Source of the DNA: JANXQG01 sp037147235
GTDB taxonomy: Bacteria > Planctomycetota > Planctomycetia > Pirellulales > Thermoguttaceae
Length of the DNA stretch: 15,516 bases
Reading direction: 5' to 3'
Assembly: GCA_037147235.1 (NCBI GenBank)
Contig: JBAWVO010000148.1
Span: 1-15,516 of the forward strand
A model generated the notes under the pieces. That model made no database searches, was not told the DNA's origin, and saw only the letters and a program-made list of their open reading frames with translations. Numbering within the stretch: the stretch's first letter is position 1; every line of letters starts with the position of its first letter. Shown here piece after piece: positions 1 to 9,690 of this stretch. A program made the translations under genes and the position numbers.

Positions 1-140
1 CGGAGTGTGCCTGCTACTTTTCTTGCGACACTTATTGATGCGCCGATCCTAAGCCTTGCCGCTGTACCATAGCCGGGGACGCTAAGGTCCGTGATGGCCC
101 CTTTGGCTCTTACGGTTCCAGATGCGGAACGCGAACAATT

Positions 141-227
141 GTAGGGTGGTGGAGAGCGCAGCGAGCCACACCTCTTTTTCACCGTGAAATGGTAATGGTG
201 GGGCTCGTTTCACTCTCTCCACCCTAC
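141..227. repeat. Inverted repeat of the GTAGGGTGG...CCACCCTAC type
   Basis: The left arm starts GTAGGGTGGTGGAGAGCG and the right arm ends CTCTCTCCACCCTAC. The reverse complement of the right arm (about 31 bases) aligns with the left arm with several substitutions. Each arm is itself partly self-complementary (GGTG...CACC on the left, GGTGG...CCACC on the right). A single copy of the same unit recurs at 15275-15305, so this is a dispersed genomic repeat and not a local accident. Confidence 0.75.
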
Positions 228-247
228 GAGTGAATCTTCGATCCGGC

Positions 248-412
248 CTACAGCGACAGCGAAGGCTCGATCCGCGGCACGATATCGAGTTTCGCCGGGG
301 CTTCGAGTTGCGTGACTTCGAGGGTGCCAATGACCATTTTGACCGACTTGGCCCGCGCCAACTCGACAAGGCCGAGTGCCTTCAGTCCATCTTTGTTGCA
401 CCATTCCACCAT
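248..412 (-). CDS. Possible 54-residue small protein or gene remnant
   Basis: A minus-strand ORF of 54 codons starts at ATG (410-412) and ends at TAG (248-250). The product begins MVEWCNKDGLKALGL and ends VPRIEPSLSL. Its composition is protein-like, with alternating hydrophobic and charged residues and none of the arginine/serine excess of chance frames here. The codon directly upstream of the ATG is a TAA stop, and no Shine-Dalgarno sequence precedes it. It may therefore be the surviving C-terminal end of a decayed gene and not an independent small protein. I do not recognise a family. The stop lies about 20 bases from the inverted repeat at 141-227. Confidence 0.3.
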   Translation of the reverse strand: MVEWCNKDGLKALGLVELARAKSVKMVIGTLEVTQLEAPAKLDIVPRIEPSLSL

Positions 413-662
413 TTACGCGGAAAGTCTTGCCCCAAAGACTGATGCAACCATTGCAAGCAGCGGAACACTTGACCTGAAATTCAGCGGCCGAAGAATCTTT
501 ACTACTTTTATTATAATACTAGACAATGTCCCCGGAATACTGTAGAATGAAGATGGGCGCAGTGACGATGCTCGCGAACTGGCCAGTTTCTCTTTCATTC
601 ACCTAACGTGGCTCCTGCGTCCCTGTTCAGCGGACAGTATAACGAATTTTTCGAGGTGCCGC

Positions 663-1361
663 ATGAAAATACAGCTACGAACGGACTGGCCTGGTAAGGC
701 CCCTGCGATGCTTGCCGCTTTGTGTAAAGCCTTCGCTTGCGCACGGGATCTGCAAATTGATCCCTGGGAGTTTTCCCTGCCACTGCCACATCTGGTTGAT
801 AATGGTGTGGGCAAGAGCGATCTGCGATGGCTTGTCTTGCACGGGTATGTGACATGCCGCGACCGAGCCCGACGTTTCCAACCCGACGCGAATGTTACCT
901 GCGGCAGCGATCCACGGTTCTTGATTACGGAGGCAGGGGGGGTGGCTGCGGGTCTTGAGGGCGATGGAGCAAATTTTCCACCCAGCATTTTTTTGGACCC
1001 AACAAAAATTCGCTCGCCTGGTTCCTGCTTGCCCCACTGGGATCGTAAACTCCGCCAGCTTTCGTTTGATGGGTGTGTGGTTAAGCGGTTCCGGCTTCCG
1101 GCCAGCAATCAAGCGGCGGTGCTTTCCATGTTCGAGGAGGAGGGCTGGCCGCCGTCGATCGACGACCCACTGCCATTTTTGTCGACAAAGCGATGCAAGG
1201 AGCGTCTGCATGCGACGATCCGCTGCCTGAATGCCAACCACGAGAACCGACTCGTTCGTTTTCGCGGGGACGGCACAGGCGAGGCGGTTCTTTGGGAGCC
1301 GGTCGCCGCAGTGGCCGTCGATCCTTCAACGGTAACTTTGGGTTTGGTTCGCGCAGCCTGA
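663..1361 (+). CDS. Conserved hypothetical protein, planctomycete type
   Basis: The product has 232 residues. From memory, it resembles a family of hypothetical proteins common in planctomycete genomes and often near mobile or phage-like genes; its function is unknown. The N-terminal part (about 50-92) contains DLRWLVLHGYV and FLITEAG, which resembles a helix-turn-helix/winged-helix unit ending in a beta-hairpin. The C-terminal part (about 124-212) holds the recognisable signature: PHWD (124-127), VKRFRLPASNQ, FEEEGWPPSIDDPLP (157-171), then LN..HENRLVRF and RGDGTGEAVLWE (201-212). The start is supported by GAGGTG about 7 bases upstream of ATG. The next gene on the same strand is 400 bases away, so it is probably monocistronic. 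A DNA-binding role is only inferred from the fold-like pattern. No membrane segment or signal peptide is seen. Confidence 0.75.
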   Translation: MKIQLRTDWPGKAPAMLAALCKAFACARDLQIDPWEFSLPLPHLVDNGVGKSDLRWLVLHGYVTCRDRARRFQPDANVTCGSDPRFLITEAGGVAAGLEGDGANFPPSIFLDPTKIRSPGSCLPHWDRKLRQLSFDGCVVKRFRLPASNQAAVLSMFEEEGWPPSIDDPLPFLSTKRCKERLHATIRCLNANHENRLVRFRGDGTGEAVLWEPVAAVAVDPSTVTLGLVRAA

Positions 1362-1769
1362 TTGCCGCGCAAGTTGTCGAGCAAGTCTTTTTTCGCATCG
1401 CCCCCAATAAGGGTAGTCTGAAGCAGCGATAAGTGCTTTCAGCGTCTCGACTTCGTGCGCAACCCACCATTTGTCGGGCAGTTCGCTCCGCGCACCCTAT
1501 ACGGCCCGCTGTCATCGCTGGCAGTTGGCAAGGTTATAACCAAGGCCGATTCTTCGCGTTATCGCTCGCGCCCGCAATCGCACTTTCCCAAAAAATCTTG
1601 CGAAGCGATACCAGAGCGTTACCAGCAAAATCGTTGCCAAAATCGGCAAGAAGTCGTAAATTGAAAGTAGCTTGGTAAAGAAACTTATCAATCTGCAATG
1701 GGTCGCAGTCGTTTTTGGTGTCTCGGTCCCAGGGCGACGAATCGTCCGCAATTCTAGGAGAGATGTGAA
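1362..1769. other. Gene-free stretch before the PEP-CTERM gene
   Basis: I see no gene I can support. Several overlapping short frames exist on both strands. One minus-strand frame (1512-1751) has a hydrophobic run but no convincing start or family resemblance. The 3' end carries the AGGAGA ribosome-binding sequence of the next gene (1756-1761). Confidence 0.5.
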
Positions 1770-2726
1770 ATGAAAGTCGTGTACAGAAGTTCGTTGATCG
1801 TGTTGGTGCTTGGGCTGGTACTGGTGGCCAGCACCGGTTGGGCAGACACTCTTTATGTGTCCAACTATTCCAACAACACCATACGAAAGTTTGACTCATC
1901 CGGCACGGATCTGGGCATTTTTGCCTCATCGGGTCTCACCAAACCTACCGGTTTGGCGTTCGACGCCGCGGGCAATCTCTACGTGGCCAACGAAGGCAAT
2001 AACACCATCCTGAAGTTCAACTCATCGGGCACGGCCTCGGTCGTCTTTGCCACATCGGCATCGGGTCTCAACATGCCGGGTGCCCTGGCATTTGACAGCT
2101 CGGGCAACCTCTACGCAGCAAACAGAAGCATGGATAGTAATAACACCGTCCTGAAGTTCAACCCATCGGGCACATCCCCGACCATTTTTGCCAATAGCAG
2201 CGACGGACTGAGCATACCCTATGGCTTGGCGTTTGACAGCTCGGACAACCTTTATGTATCAACAACTGGTTCCGGTCCATCCATCCATAAGTTTACTGGT
2301 TCACACCCGGGTACTCTCTATGCCGGTACTCTCTATCCCGATATCAGCAATGATGGACTGAGCCAGCCGGTTGGCCTGGCGTTCGACAGTTCAGGCAGCC
2401 TCTATGTAGCCAACAATTACGGTAACAACATTGAAAAGTTCACTGGACCGCACGCAGGCACAACCTTTGCCATCGGAGTGACTGTACCATCTGGTCTGGC
2501 GTTCGACAGTTCGGGCAACCTCTATGTGGCTAATACGGGTGGTGGCAATGTCCTGAAGTTCAACTCATCGGGTATCTCAACCGTTTTTGCCGATAGCAGC
2601 AACGGATTGAGCTATCCCCTGTTCATTGCCGTCGCCCCAGTTCCAGAACCCTCGACCTTCGCCCTGCTTAGCGTCGGTGCCTTTGGGATGCTGGGATATG
2701 CATGGCGAAAGCGGAAAACGGCCTAA
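1770..2726 (+). CDS. Secreted NHL-type beta-propeller protein with PEP-CTERM anchor
   Basis: The product has 318 residues. The N-terminus is a signal peptide: MKVVYR, a hydrophobic core (about 9-22) and a likely cleavage after GWA (25). The body consists of repeats of about 40-45 residues, each centred on GLAFDSSGNLYVAN or a close variant (starting near 61, 104, 152, 202 and 242, plus DTLYVSN at 26). This predicts an NHL/SMP-30-like propeller of about six blades. The C-terminus is a PEP-CTERM sorting signal: VPEPSTFALL (291-300), a hydrophobic helix, then the basic tail WRKRKTA. Such signals are processed by exosortase, usually in exopolysaccharide-producing bacteria; no exosortase gene lies in this window. 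The start is strongly supported by AGGAGA eight bases upstream of the ATG. The ligand or role of the propeller is not evident; an extracellular structural or binding function is inferred. Confidence 0.9.
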   Translation: MKVVYRSSLIVLVLGLVLVASTGWADTLYVSNYSNNTIRKFDSSGTDLGIFASSGLTKPTGLAFDAAGNLYVANEGNNTILKFNSSGTASVVFATSASGLNMPGALAFDSSGNLYAANRSMDSNNTVLKFNPSGTSPTIFANSSDGLSIPYGLAFDSSDNLYVSTTGSGPSIHKFTGSHPGTLYAGTLYPDISNDGLSQPVGLAFDSSGSLYVANNYGNNIEKFTGPHAGTTFAIGVTVPSGLAFDSSGNLYVANTGGGNVLKFNSSGISTVFADSSNGLSYPLFIAVAPVPEPSTFALLSVGAFGMLGYAWRKRKTA

Positions 2727-2865
2727 GCCCTGCACCTTACAACCGTAATCGAAGCGGGCCTCCTATTCCGACTGCAACAGCGACTTGCCTGTTGGCGAAT
2801 ACTGATAGGAAAAATGATTTCGTCCAATGCGACTTATTATACCGACGAGGACTGATTAAACAATG

Positions 2866-2933
2866 GGGCAGTGGAGTTTGTCTTCTGGCAGGGCGGCCAT
2901 GGCCGCCCTGCCAGAAGATAAACTCCACTGCCC
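2866..2933. repeat. 68-bp near-perfect palindrome
   Basis: Two 34-base arms meet with no spacer at the centre GGCCATGGCC. They are complementary at 33 of 34 positions; the exception (2880 with 2919) is G opposite T, so a plus-strand transcript would pair fully with one G-U wobble. The element begins 140 bases downstream of the PEP-CTERM stop codon. It lacks the U-tract of an intrinsic terminator but could still act as a 3' stabilising stem. Alternatively it is a dispersed palindromic repeat. Confidence 0.85.
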
Positions 2934-3053
2934 TGAAAGAGCGAGACGCCTACGGTGCTTTACTGCAAAATGGGTGATTGATATGTAATCGGCAGAGGGG
3001 TGAATTCCAGGGTGGGCGCGTACCGTCCCCGGACCGACTGGCATCGGTGAGAA

Positions 3054-3334
3054 TTAGAAGGTTGCCACGAAGATGTCGATATCCACGTAGGTGAGTTCCT
3101 GAGGCTCGTCGTCCGGGGCGTGGACCCAACCGATCCCAGTAGGCGGTGCGCGTGGTAGTGTACGCACTATCACTGGTCCACGAGTACACTTCTTGTCAAG
3201 TGAGGTACCGACTCCCCTGTCGGTCTCCAGCCCGAACAGCGGTAGCCATAAACGACTTTGCCTTCTCTCAGCGCAGACGCGACGATCAGGTAGGGATCAT
3301 CGCGATACCGCTGGATTAACCTTCTTAAATATAC
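3054..3334 (-). pseudogene. Frameshifted remnant of an unidentified gene
   Basis: Reading the minus strand, three protein-like segments lie in order but in different frames. The first runs from about 3334 and contains IQRYRDDPYLIVASALREG followed by KVVYGYRCSGWRPTGE. The second contains YSWTSDSAYTTTRTAYWDR. The third contains DDEPQELTYVDIDIFVATF and ends at TAA (3054-3056). No start codon is available for the first segment, because a stop lies just upstream of it. At least two frameshifts would be needed to join them. I do not recognise the family. It lies downstream of mutS on the same strand. The alternative is chance composition, but three ordered, non-repetitive segments make decay more likely. 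Confidence 0.4.
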
Positions 3335-3435
3335 TTAATTCAGGAAGAGAATGCAACCTTCGTTCTGGTGGCCCGCACGACCGGCTTGCCCGCGGGAAGG
3401 TTACGCTTCTTGGAAGCTGCTGTAATTACGATGCT

Positions 3436-6027
3436 TTAAGCCAGATCGTCCTGCCAGCGTTGCAAAAGCTGCATCGCCGCCAGTGGCGTGACGTTGTTCA
3501 AATCGAGCTTCCGCAACTCGTCGATCATCGGATGATCGACGGAACCAAAGAGCGTGAGCTGAATATGCGACTTCTTCTCCGCCGGCCGCGGTCGAGCGAT
3601 CTTGGCGCGGCCCTCGGCATCTAAGTGCTCTTCTTCCAACTGGGCCAGGATCTCCTTGCTCCGTTGGACCACCTCGCGCGGCACGCCGGCCAGTCGGGCG
3701 ACGTGGATGCCGTAGCTCTTGTCGGCCGCGCCGGGAATGATCTTGTGCAGGAAGATCACTTCTTCCTGCCACTCGCGCACGGCCACGTTGAAGTTCTTCA
3801 CGCCCGTGAGCGATTTTTCCAGATCAGTCAGCTCGTGATAGTGCGTCGCAAAGAGTGTGCGGCAGCCAATATGTTCGTGCAAAAATTCCACCACGCTCCA
3901 GGCTAACGAGAGACCGTCGTAAGTACTCGTGCCGCGGCCAATCTCGTCCAAAATCACCAAGCTCCGCGACGTGGCCGTGTTCAAAATTCTCGCCGTCTCG
4001 GTCATCTCAACCATGAACGTGCTTTGCCCCCGGGCCAGTTCGTCGCTGGCACCCACACGGGCGAAAATGCGGTCCGCCACCCCGATCCTCGCCTCCCGGG
4101 CAGGTACGAAGCTGCCGATCTGGGCCATCAGCGTAAGCAACGCCACCTGGCGAATGTACGTACTCTTGCCCGCCATGTTCGGACCGGTGATCAGGAGGAT
4201 TGTGCCGTCAGAAGGGCCGGCCGCTACGTCGTTGGGGACGAAAGTCCCCTCCGGCTCGATCACATCCAGTACTGGGTGCCGCCCGTCGATGATCTTCAAC
4301 TCCGGCTCCTCAACGACCTCCGGCTGGCAGTAATTCCGTTGCCGTGCAAGCTCAGCCAGCGAGACCAGCACATCGAGCTGCGCCAATACGTCGGCGGTGG
4401 CTTGCATCTGCCGCCGCGCTGCGGCCACGGCGTTGCGCAGTTCCAGGAAAAGCTCTTGCTCCAGTTCCTTCGACTTATCGTCCGCCGTAAGAACCTTCTC
4501 CTCATACTCCTTCAGTTCGGGCGTGATGTAACGCTCGGCGTTCTTCACTGTCTGCTTGCGGATGTACTCTTCGGGGATTTTTTCGCGGTGCGTGTTGGTG
4601 ATTTCAATGTAGTAGCCAAAAACCTTGTTGAAGCCGACCTTGAGCGTTGAAATGCCGGTCCGCTGGCTCTCTTCGGCCTGGTAGCGGGCGATCCACTGCT
4701 TGCCGCCGTGGGCCAGTTCGCGCAGGGCGTCCAGCGGCTCGTGGTAGCCCTCGCGAATGAAGCCGCCGTCGCGGCTCGATAGCGGGCAGTCGTCGGCCAG
4801 GCTCGCGTCGAGCCGGCTTCGCAGGTCGGGGCAGAGATCGATCTCGGCTTCGAGTTGATTGAGGAGCGCGCTCTTGCGAGCCGTCAGCTTGGCCTTCAAT
4901 CCAGGCAAGGCACGGAGCGTGCGGCCGAGGAAACTCAAGTCGCGTGGGCTTGCCCGGCCGGTCGTCACGCGAGCTAGGAGCCGTTGCACATCGTAGACCT
5001 TCCGCAAGGTTTCGTGCAAATGATCGGCCAGTGCCGCATCGAACACCAGTTCGGCGACGGCCTCTTGCCTGGCCCGGATCGCCGGCACGTCGATCAGCGG
5101 GTTGGCGAGCCAATCGGCCAGGAGCCGCGCGCCCATGGCGGTTACGGTGCGATCCAGCACGGCCAGCAGCGAGCCTTCGCGGCGGCCCTCGCGAATGGTC
5201 CGCGTTATCTCCAGGCTGCGGCGGCTTGCTTCGTCGATTTCCAGTGCCGTGGAACTGCGATAGGATACGAGATGATCGACATGCTCCAGCGAAGTTTTTT
5301 GCGTCTCGTTGAGATAATCGATCACGGCACCCGCGGCACGCAATGCCTGATCGTCGCCCGGCTCGTTGCCGAAGCCAAATCCTTCCAGGTTGTTGGTGCG
5401 GAAGTGCTTGAGCAGATTCTGTCGTGCCGTTTCCAGCGAGAAGGCCCAGCCGGGCCGCCGCGTGACGAGCATCTTTTCGTTGAGATGTCGCGGCAGCGGT
5501 GGGGCGTCTTCGGCCAACAGACATTCAGCAGGCGCGATCCTAGCAAGTTGATCGGGGAGTTGAGCGGCTGGAAAATGGGCCGCCACGAACCGGCCGGTCG
5601 AAATCTCCACCCAGGCCAGGCCGACCGGATCGCCGGGCGAAACGGCAGCCAGGTAGTTACTTTCGCGGGGATCGAGCAGGGCGTCGTCGGTGATCGTGCC
5701 GGCGGTGACGACCCGCGTGACTTCACGCTTGACAAGTCCCTTGGCCAGCTTGGGGTCTTCGACCTGCTCGCAGACCGCTGCCCGGAAGCCGGCGGCAATC
5801 AGCTTGGCCAGGTAGCTTTCCAACTGGTGAAAGGGAAAACCGGCCATGGGTGTGCCGTTCTCGCCTTTATCGCGCGAGGTGAGGGCCAAGTTGAGCACGC
5901 GGGCCGCAGTCTTGGCGTCCTCATTAAACATCTCGTAAAAGTCGCCCATCCGAAACAGCAGCAAGGCACCGGGGCATGCCCGCTTCGCCTCTTCATATTG
6001 CTTCATCATGGGAGTAGGTGTCGTCAT
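3436..6027 (-). CDS. mutS: DNA mismatch repair protein MutS
   Basis: The product has 863 residues, the usual length for bacterial MutS. It recognises mismatches and small loops in newly replicated DNA and recruits MutL in an ATP-dependent way. The mismatch-binding domain carries the Phe-X-Glu motif in GDFYEMF (F30, E32). The connector, lever and clamp domains follow (about 130-560). The ATPase domain has Walker A GPNMAGKST (615-623), the loop DELARGQSTFMVEM (662-675), Walker B VILDEIGRGTS (691-701) and ATHYHEL (727-733). Near the C-terminus QLTLFG (823-828) resembles a sliding-clamp binding peptide, followed by a helical tail (834-863) likely used for dimer or tetramer contacts. The ATG at 6027 fits the family N-terminus, although the ribosome-binding sequence is weak; Met7 or Met8 are alternatives. 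A TAGAAT -10-like box lies at 6073-6078. No mutL is present in the window. Confidence 0.97.
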   Translation of the reverse strand: MTTPTPMMKQYEEAKRACPGALLLFRMGDFYEMFNEDAKTAARVLNLALTSRDKGENGTPMAGFPFHQLESYLAKLIAAGFRAAVCEQVEDPKLAKGLVKREVTRVVTAGTITDDALLDPRESNYLAAVSPGDPVGLAWVEISTGRFVAAHFPAAQLPDQLARIAPAECLLAEDAPPLPRHLNEKMLVTRRPGWAFSLETARQNLLKHFRTNNLEGFGFGNEPGDDQALRAAGAVIDYLNETQKTSLEHVDHLVSYRSSTALEIDEASRRSLEITRTIREGRREGSLLAVLDRTVTAMGARLLADWLANPLIDVPAIRARQEAVAELVFDAALADHLHETLRKVYDVQRLLARVTTGRASPRDLSFLGRTLRALPGLKAKLTARKSALLNQLEAEIDLCPDLRSRLDASLADDCPLSSRDGGFIREGYHEPLDALRELAHGGKQWIARYQAEESQRTGISTLKVGFNKVFGYYIEITNTHREKIPEEYIRKQTVKNAERYITPELKEYEEKVLTADDKSKELEQELFLELRNAVAAARRQMQATADVLAQLDVLVSLAELARQRNYCQPEVVEEPELKIIDGRHPVLDVIEPEGTFVPNDVAAGPSDGTILLITGPNMAGKSTYIRQVALLTLMAQIGSFVPAREARIGVADRIFARVGASDELARGQSTFMVEMTETARILNTATSRSLVILDEIGRGTSTYDGLSLAWSVVEFLHEHIGCRTLFATHYHELTDLEKSLTGVKNFNVAVREWQEEVIFLHKIIPGAADKSYGIHVARLAGVPREVVQRSKEILAQLEEEHLDAEGRAKIARPRPAEKKSHIQLTLFGSVDHPMIDELRKLDLNNVTPLAAMQLLQRWQDDLA

Positions 6028-6349
6028 TAAATGAAATCCGCTGCGCTGGAGGCTTGTCTTATCACGCCCCCTATTCTAAAGGCACTGCACTCCCTGCGAA
6101 ACCCCTGGCCCCGAGTGACTTGGGACAGTTGCCCATAGACTTACGACCAAGCCAGATGGGATGTTGCCGTACGCCAGAATGATTGGGATCGTACTGGCGA
6201 CCGCGTATTTCCCGATCTTGACGATCCCTGGAATCATCTGCGCGCGGCGCGTCACCAAACATTTCGCTGCCCATTGCGAAGCAGTACTCAGGCCTTGATC
6301 ATAACTTGCCAACTGCTAGTCGGGTATTCGTACTCCGCGCCCCCCCTAA
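6028..6349. other. Intergenic region between kinase and mutS
   Basis: About 320 bases separate the stop of the histidine kinase from the start of mutS on the same strand. I see no supported gene. A minus-strand frame (6076-6312) contains a hydrophobic stretch but has no ribosome-binding site or recognisable family. Its only interpretable content is a possible mutS promoter at the mutS-proximal end. The gap size suggests mutS is transcribed separately from the kinase. Confidence 0.5.
6073..6101 (-). promoter_or_regulatory. Possible sigma70-like promoter for mutS
   Basis: On the minus strand TAGAAT (6073-6078) matches five of six bases of the -10 consensus. It lies about 45 bases upstream of the mutS ATG. 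The hexamer 17 bases further upstream (TTTCGC) is a poor -35 match, so this is a weak prediction. Confidence 0.25.
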
Positions 6350-8503
<2,154 letters not shown>

Positions 8504-8608
8504 TTTGCGAATCCTATCGCGGTATTGCTTGTGCTTGGATTGCTAAACTGCGTAAATATAGGATACAAACGGTGCCGAGGAGGCAGAATTCGTAGGATGG
8601 CCCCCCTT

Positions 8609-8686
8609 CGTAGAACGGAATTTATTCCATTGCTTTATCTTTTTTGGGTAAACTACTAGGGTAAACGGAATGAATTCCGTTCTACG
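8609..8686. repeat. Inverted pair of CGTAGAACGGAATNNATTCC units
   Basis: The left arm (8609-8631) starts CGTAGAACGGAAT. The right arm (8664-8686) is its reverse complement with two differences in 23 positions. Each arm also folds on itself: the right arm as AACGGAAT-GA-ATTCCGTT, a perfect eight-pair stem, and the left with one mismatch. It lies in the divergent gap between the kinase and the YihY gene, so it could also affect their transcription. Confidence 0.8.
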
Positions 8687-8695
8687 TAGTTTCGA

Positions 8696-8724
8696 TTGAC
8701 CTTATTCTCACCTTTTGTTACGGT
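8696..8724 (+). promoter_or_regulatory. Possible promoter for the YihY-family gene
   Basis: TTGACC (8696-8701) and TACGGT (8719-8724) are spaced by 17 bases. The -35 matches five of six consensus bases; the -10 matches only three. The predicted transcript would have a leader of about 30 bases before the ATG at 8763. Confidence 0.25.
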
Positions 8725-8762
8725 GGCGGCAAAATCCTTAAAAAGCATCCAAAAGTATCCTT

Positions 8763-9662
8763 ATGTTCGGCCGGATCTGGAACTACATTCTGAACGTCCT
8801 ACAGAAGACCTGGGAAGGCTGGCAGAAAGACGACGGCTTCCTGCTCAGCGCGGCGATGGCCTATTATGCGGCCTTTTCGCTCTTTCCGCTCTGCCTGGTG
8901 CTGATCTCCGTCCTGGGCTTCGTGCTGCGGCTCTCGCAGCGGGCCGACAACGCCCAGGGGGTGCTTCTCAATCAGGTTAACCAACAGATGGGTCCCTGGC
9001 TGGCCGACCAACTTCAGGCCCTGCTTGCGGGTGTGAAGTCAAGTGCCGGACTGGGTGGACCGCTTGGAGCCGTGACATTGCTAGCCGCCGCAATCGTCGT
9101 TTTCCTCCAGCTCGATTACATGTTCGGCCGCATCTTCGGCGAAAAAACCTCCTCGACGGCGAGTTGGTGGGGCTACCTTCGCACGGTGCTCCATGATCGT
9201 CTCTCGGCTTTTTTAATGCTTATGGCCGTCGGTGGGCTGTTGTTAAGCTTGTTTGTGGCCAATGTTTATGTGTTGGCGGGGGTTTGCATGAATATCGAAA
9301 ATAAGCTCCCAGGCGGTGTCATGCTTTCCGGCTGGGCCCAATTCCTCTTCACCGCAGCGACCAACGCCCTGCTCTTCGGCTTGATCTACAAGGTCTTGCC
9401 GAAAGTGGCCATTCGATGGCGCGATGCTCTTACCGGTGGGCTGTTCGTCTCGCTGGTATGGATCCTTGGGCAGCGACTGCTGGTGACGTTCCTAATCGGG
9501 CCAGGCTATACCGCCTACGGCGTCGTCGGCTCGTTCATCGCGGTAATGATCTGGGTCTATTACGTCAGCGTCATCCTCTTTCTCGGTGCCGAGCTTGTCG
9601 CGGCCCTCTCGATCGTATCCGAGCGAAGCAAAAAACCAGTAAAACAGTCAGTAAAGCAGTAA
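8763..9662 (+). CDS. YihY/BrkB family inner-membrane protein
   Basis: The product has 299 residues. It belongs to the YihY/virulence factor BrkB family of multi-spanning inner-membrane proteins; the molecular function is not settled, although members were once mis-assigned as ribonuclease BN. Predicted membrane segments lie near 34-56, 100-118, 147-173, 190-210, 221-246 and 252-285, giving about six. The family's conserved regions are visible: SAAMAYYAAFSLFPL (29-43) in the first helix, and GSFIAVMIWVYYVSVILFLG (256-275) in the last. The C-terminus is a short basic tail (SKKPVKQSVKQ). The ATG lacks a Shine-Dalgarno sequence. It is transcribed away from the kinase gene and is followed by the 300-base hairpin element, so it is probably a single-gene unit. 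Confidence 0.92.
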   Translation: MFGRIWNYILNVLQKTWEGWQKDDGFLLSAAMAYYAAFSLFPLCLVLISVLGFVLRLSQRADNAQGVLLNQVNQQMGPWLADQLQALLAGVKSSAGLGGPLGAVTLLAAAIVVFLQLDYMFGRIFGEKTSSTASWWGYLRTVLHDRLSAFLMLMAVGGLLLSLFVANVYVLAGVCMNIENKLPGGVMLSGWAQFLFTAATNALLFGLIYKVLPKVAIRWRDALTGGLFVSLVWILGQRLLVTFLIGPGYTAYGVVGSFIAVMIWVYYVSVILFLGAELVAALSIVSERSKKPVKQSVKQ

Positions 9663-9690
9663 AATAATGTGGTTGCCTGATTTAGAAAAC

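Larger units (their letters stand above)
1..662. other. Mostly non-coding stretch at window start
   Basis: No convincing long gene is seen on either strand. Two things stand out: an inverted-repeat element (141-227) and a short minus-strand ORF (248-412), each listed separately. The last 100 bases lead into the gene at 663 and include a GAGGTG ribosome-binding sequence just before its start. Other open frames here have unnatural compositions (arginine- and serine-rich) and look like chance frames. Confidence 0.6.
2727..3435. other. Intergenic region with palindrome and gene debris
   Basis: No intact gene is seen between the PEP-CTERM gene and the 3' end of mutS. The stretch holds a 68-bp palindrome (2866-2933) and a frameshifted minus-strand remnant (3054-3334). 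At 3329-3439 short protein-like frames exist on both strands and I cannot decide between them. Confidence 0.6.

Noticed and set aside
1512..1751. Minus-strand frame of 79 codons with a hydrophobic run (YDFLPILATILLVTLWYRF)
   Set aside because: It overlaps the upstream region of the PEP-CTERM gene, has no ribosome-binding site, and its ends are low-quality basic sequence; I see no family resemblance.
6076..6312. Minus-strand frame of 78 codons with a membrane-like stretch between the kinase and mutS
   Set aside because: No ribosome-binding site, no recognisable motif and many small residues typical of chance frames; kept only as intergenic sequence.
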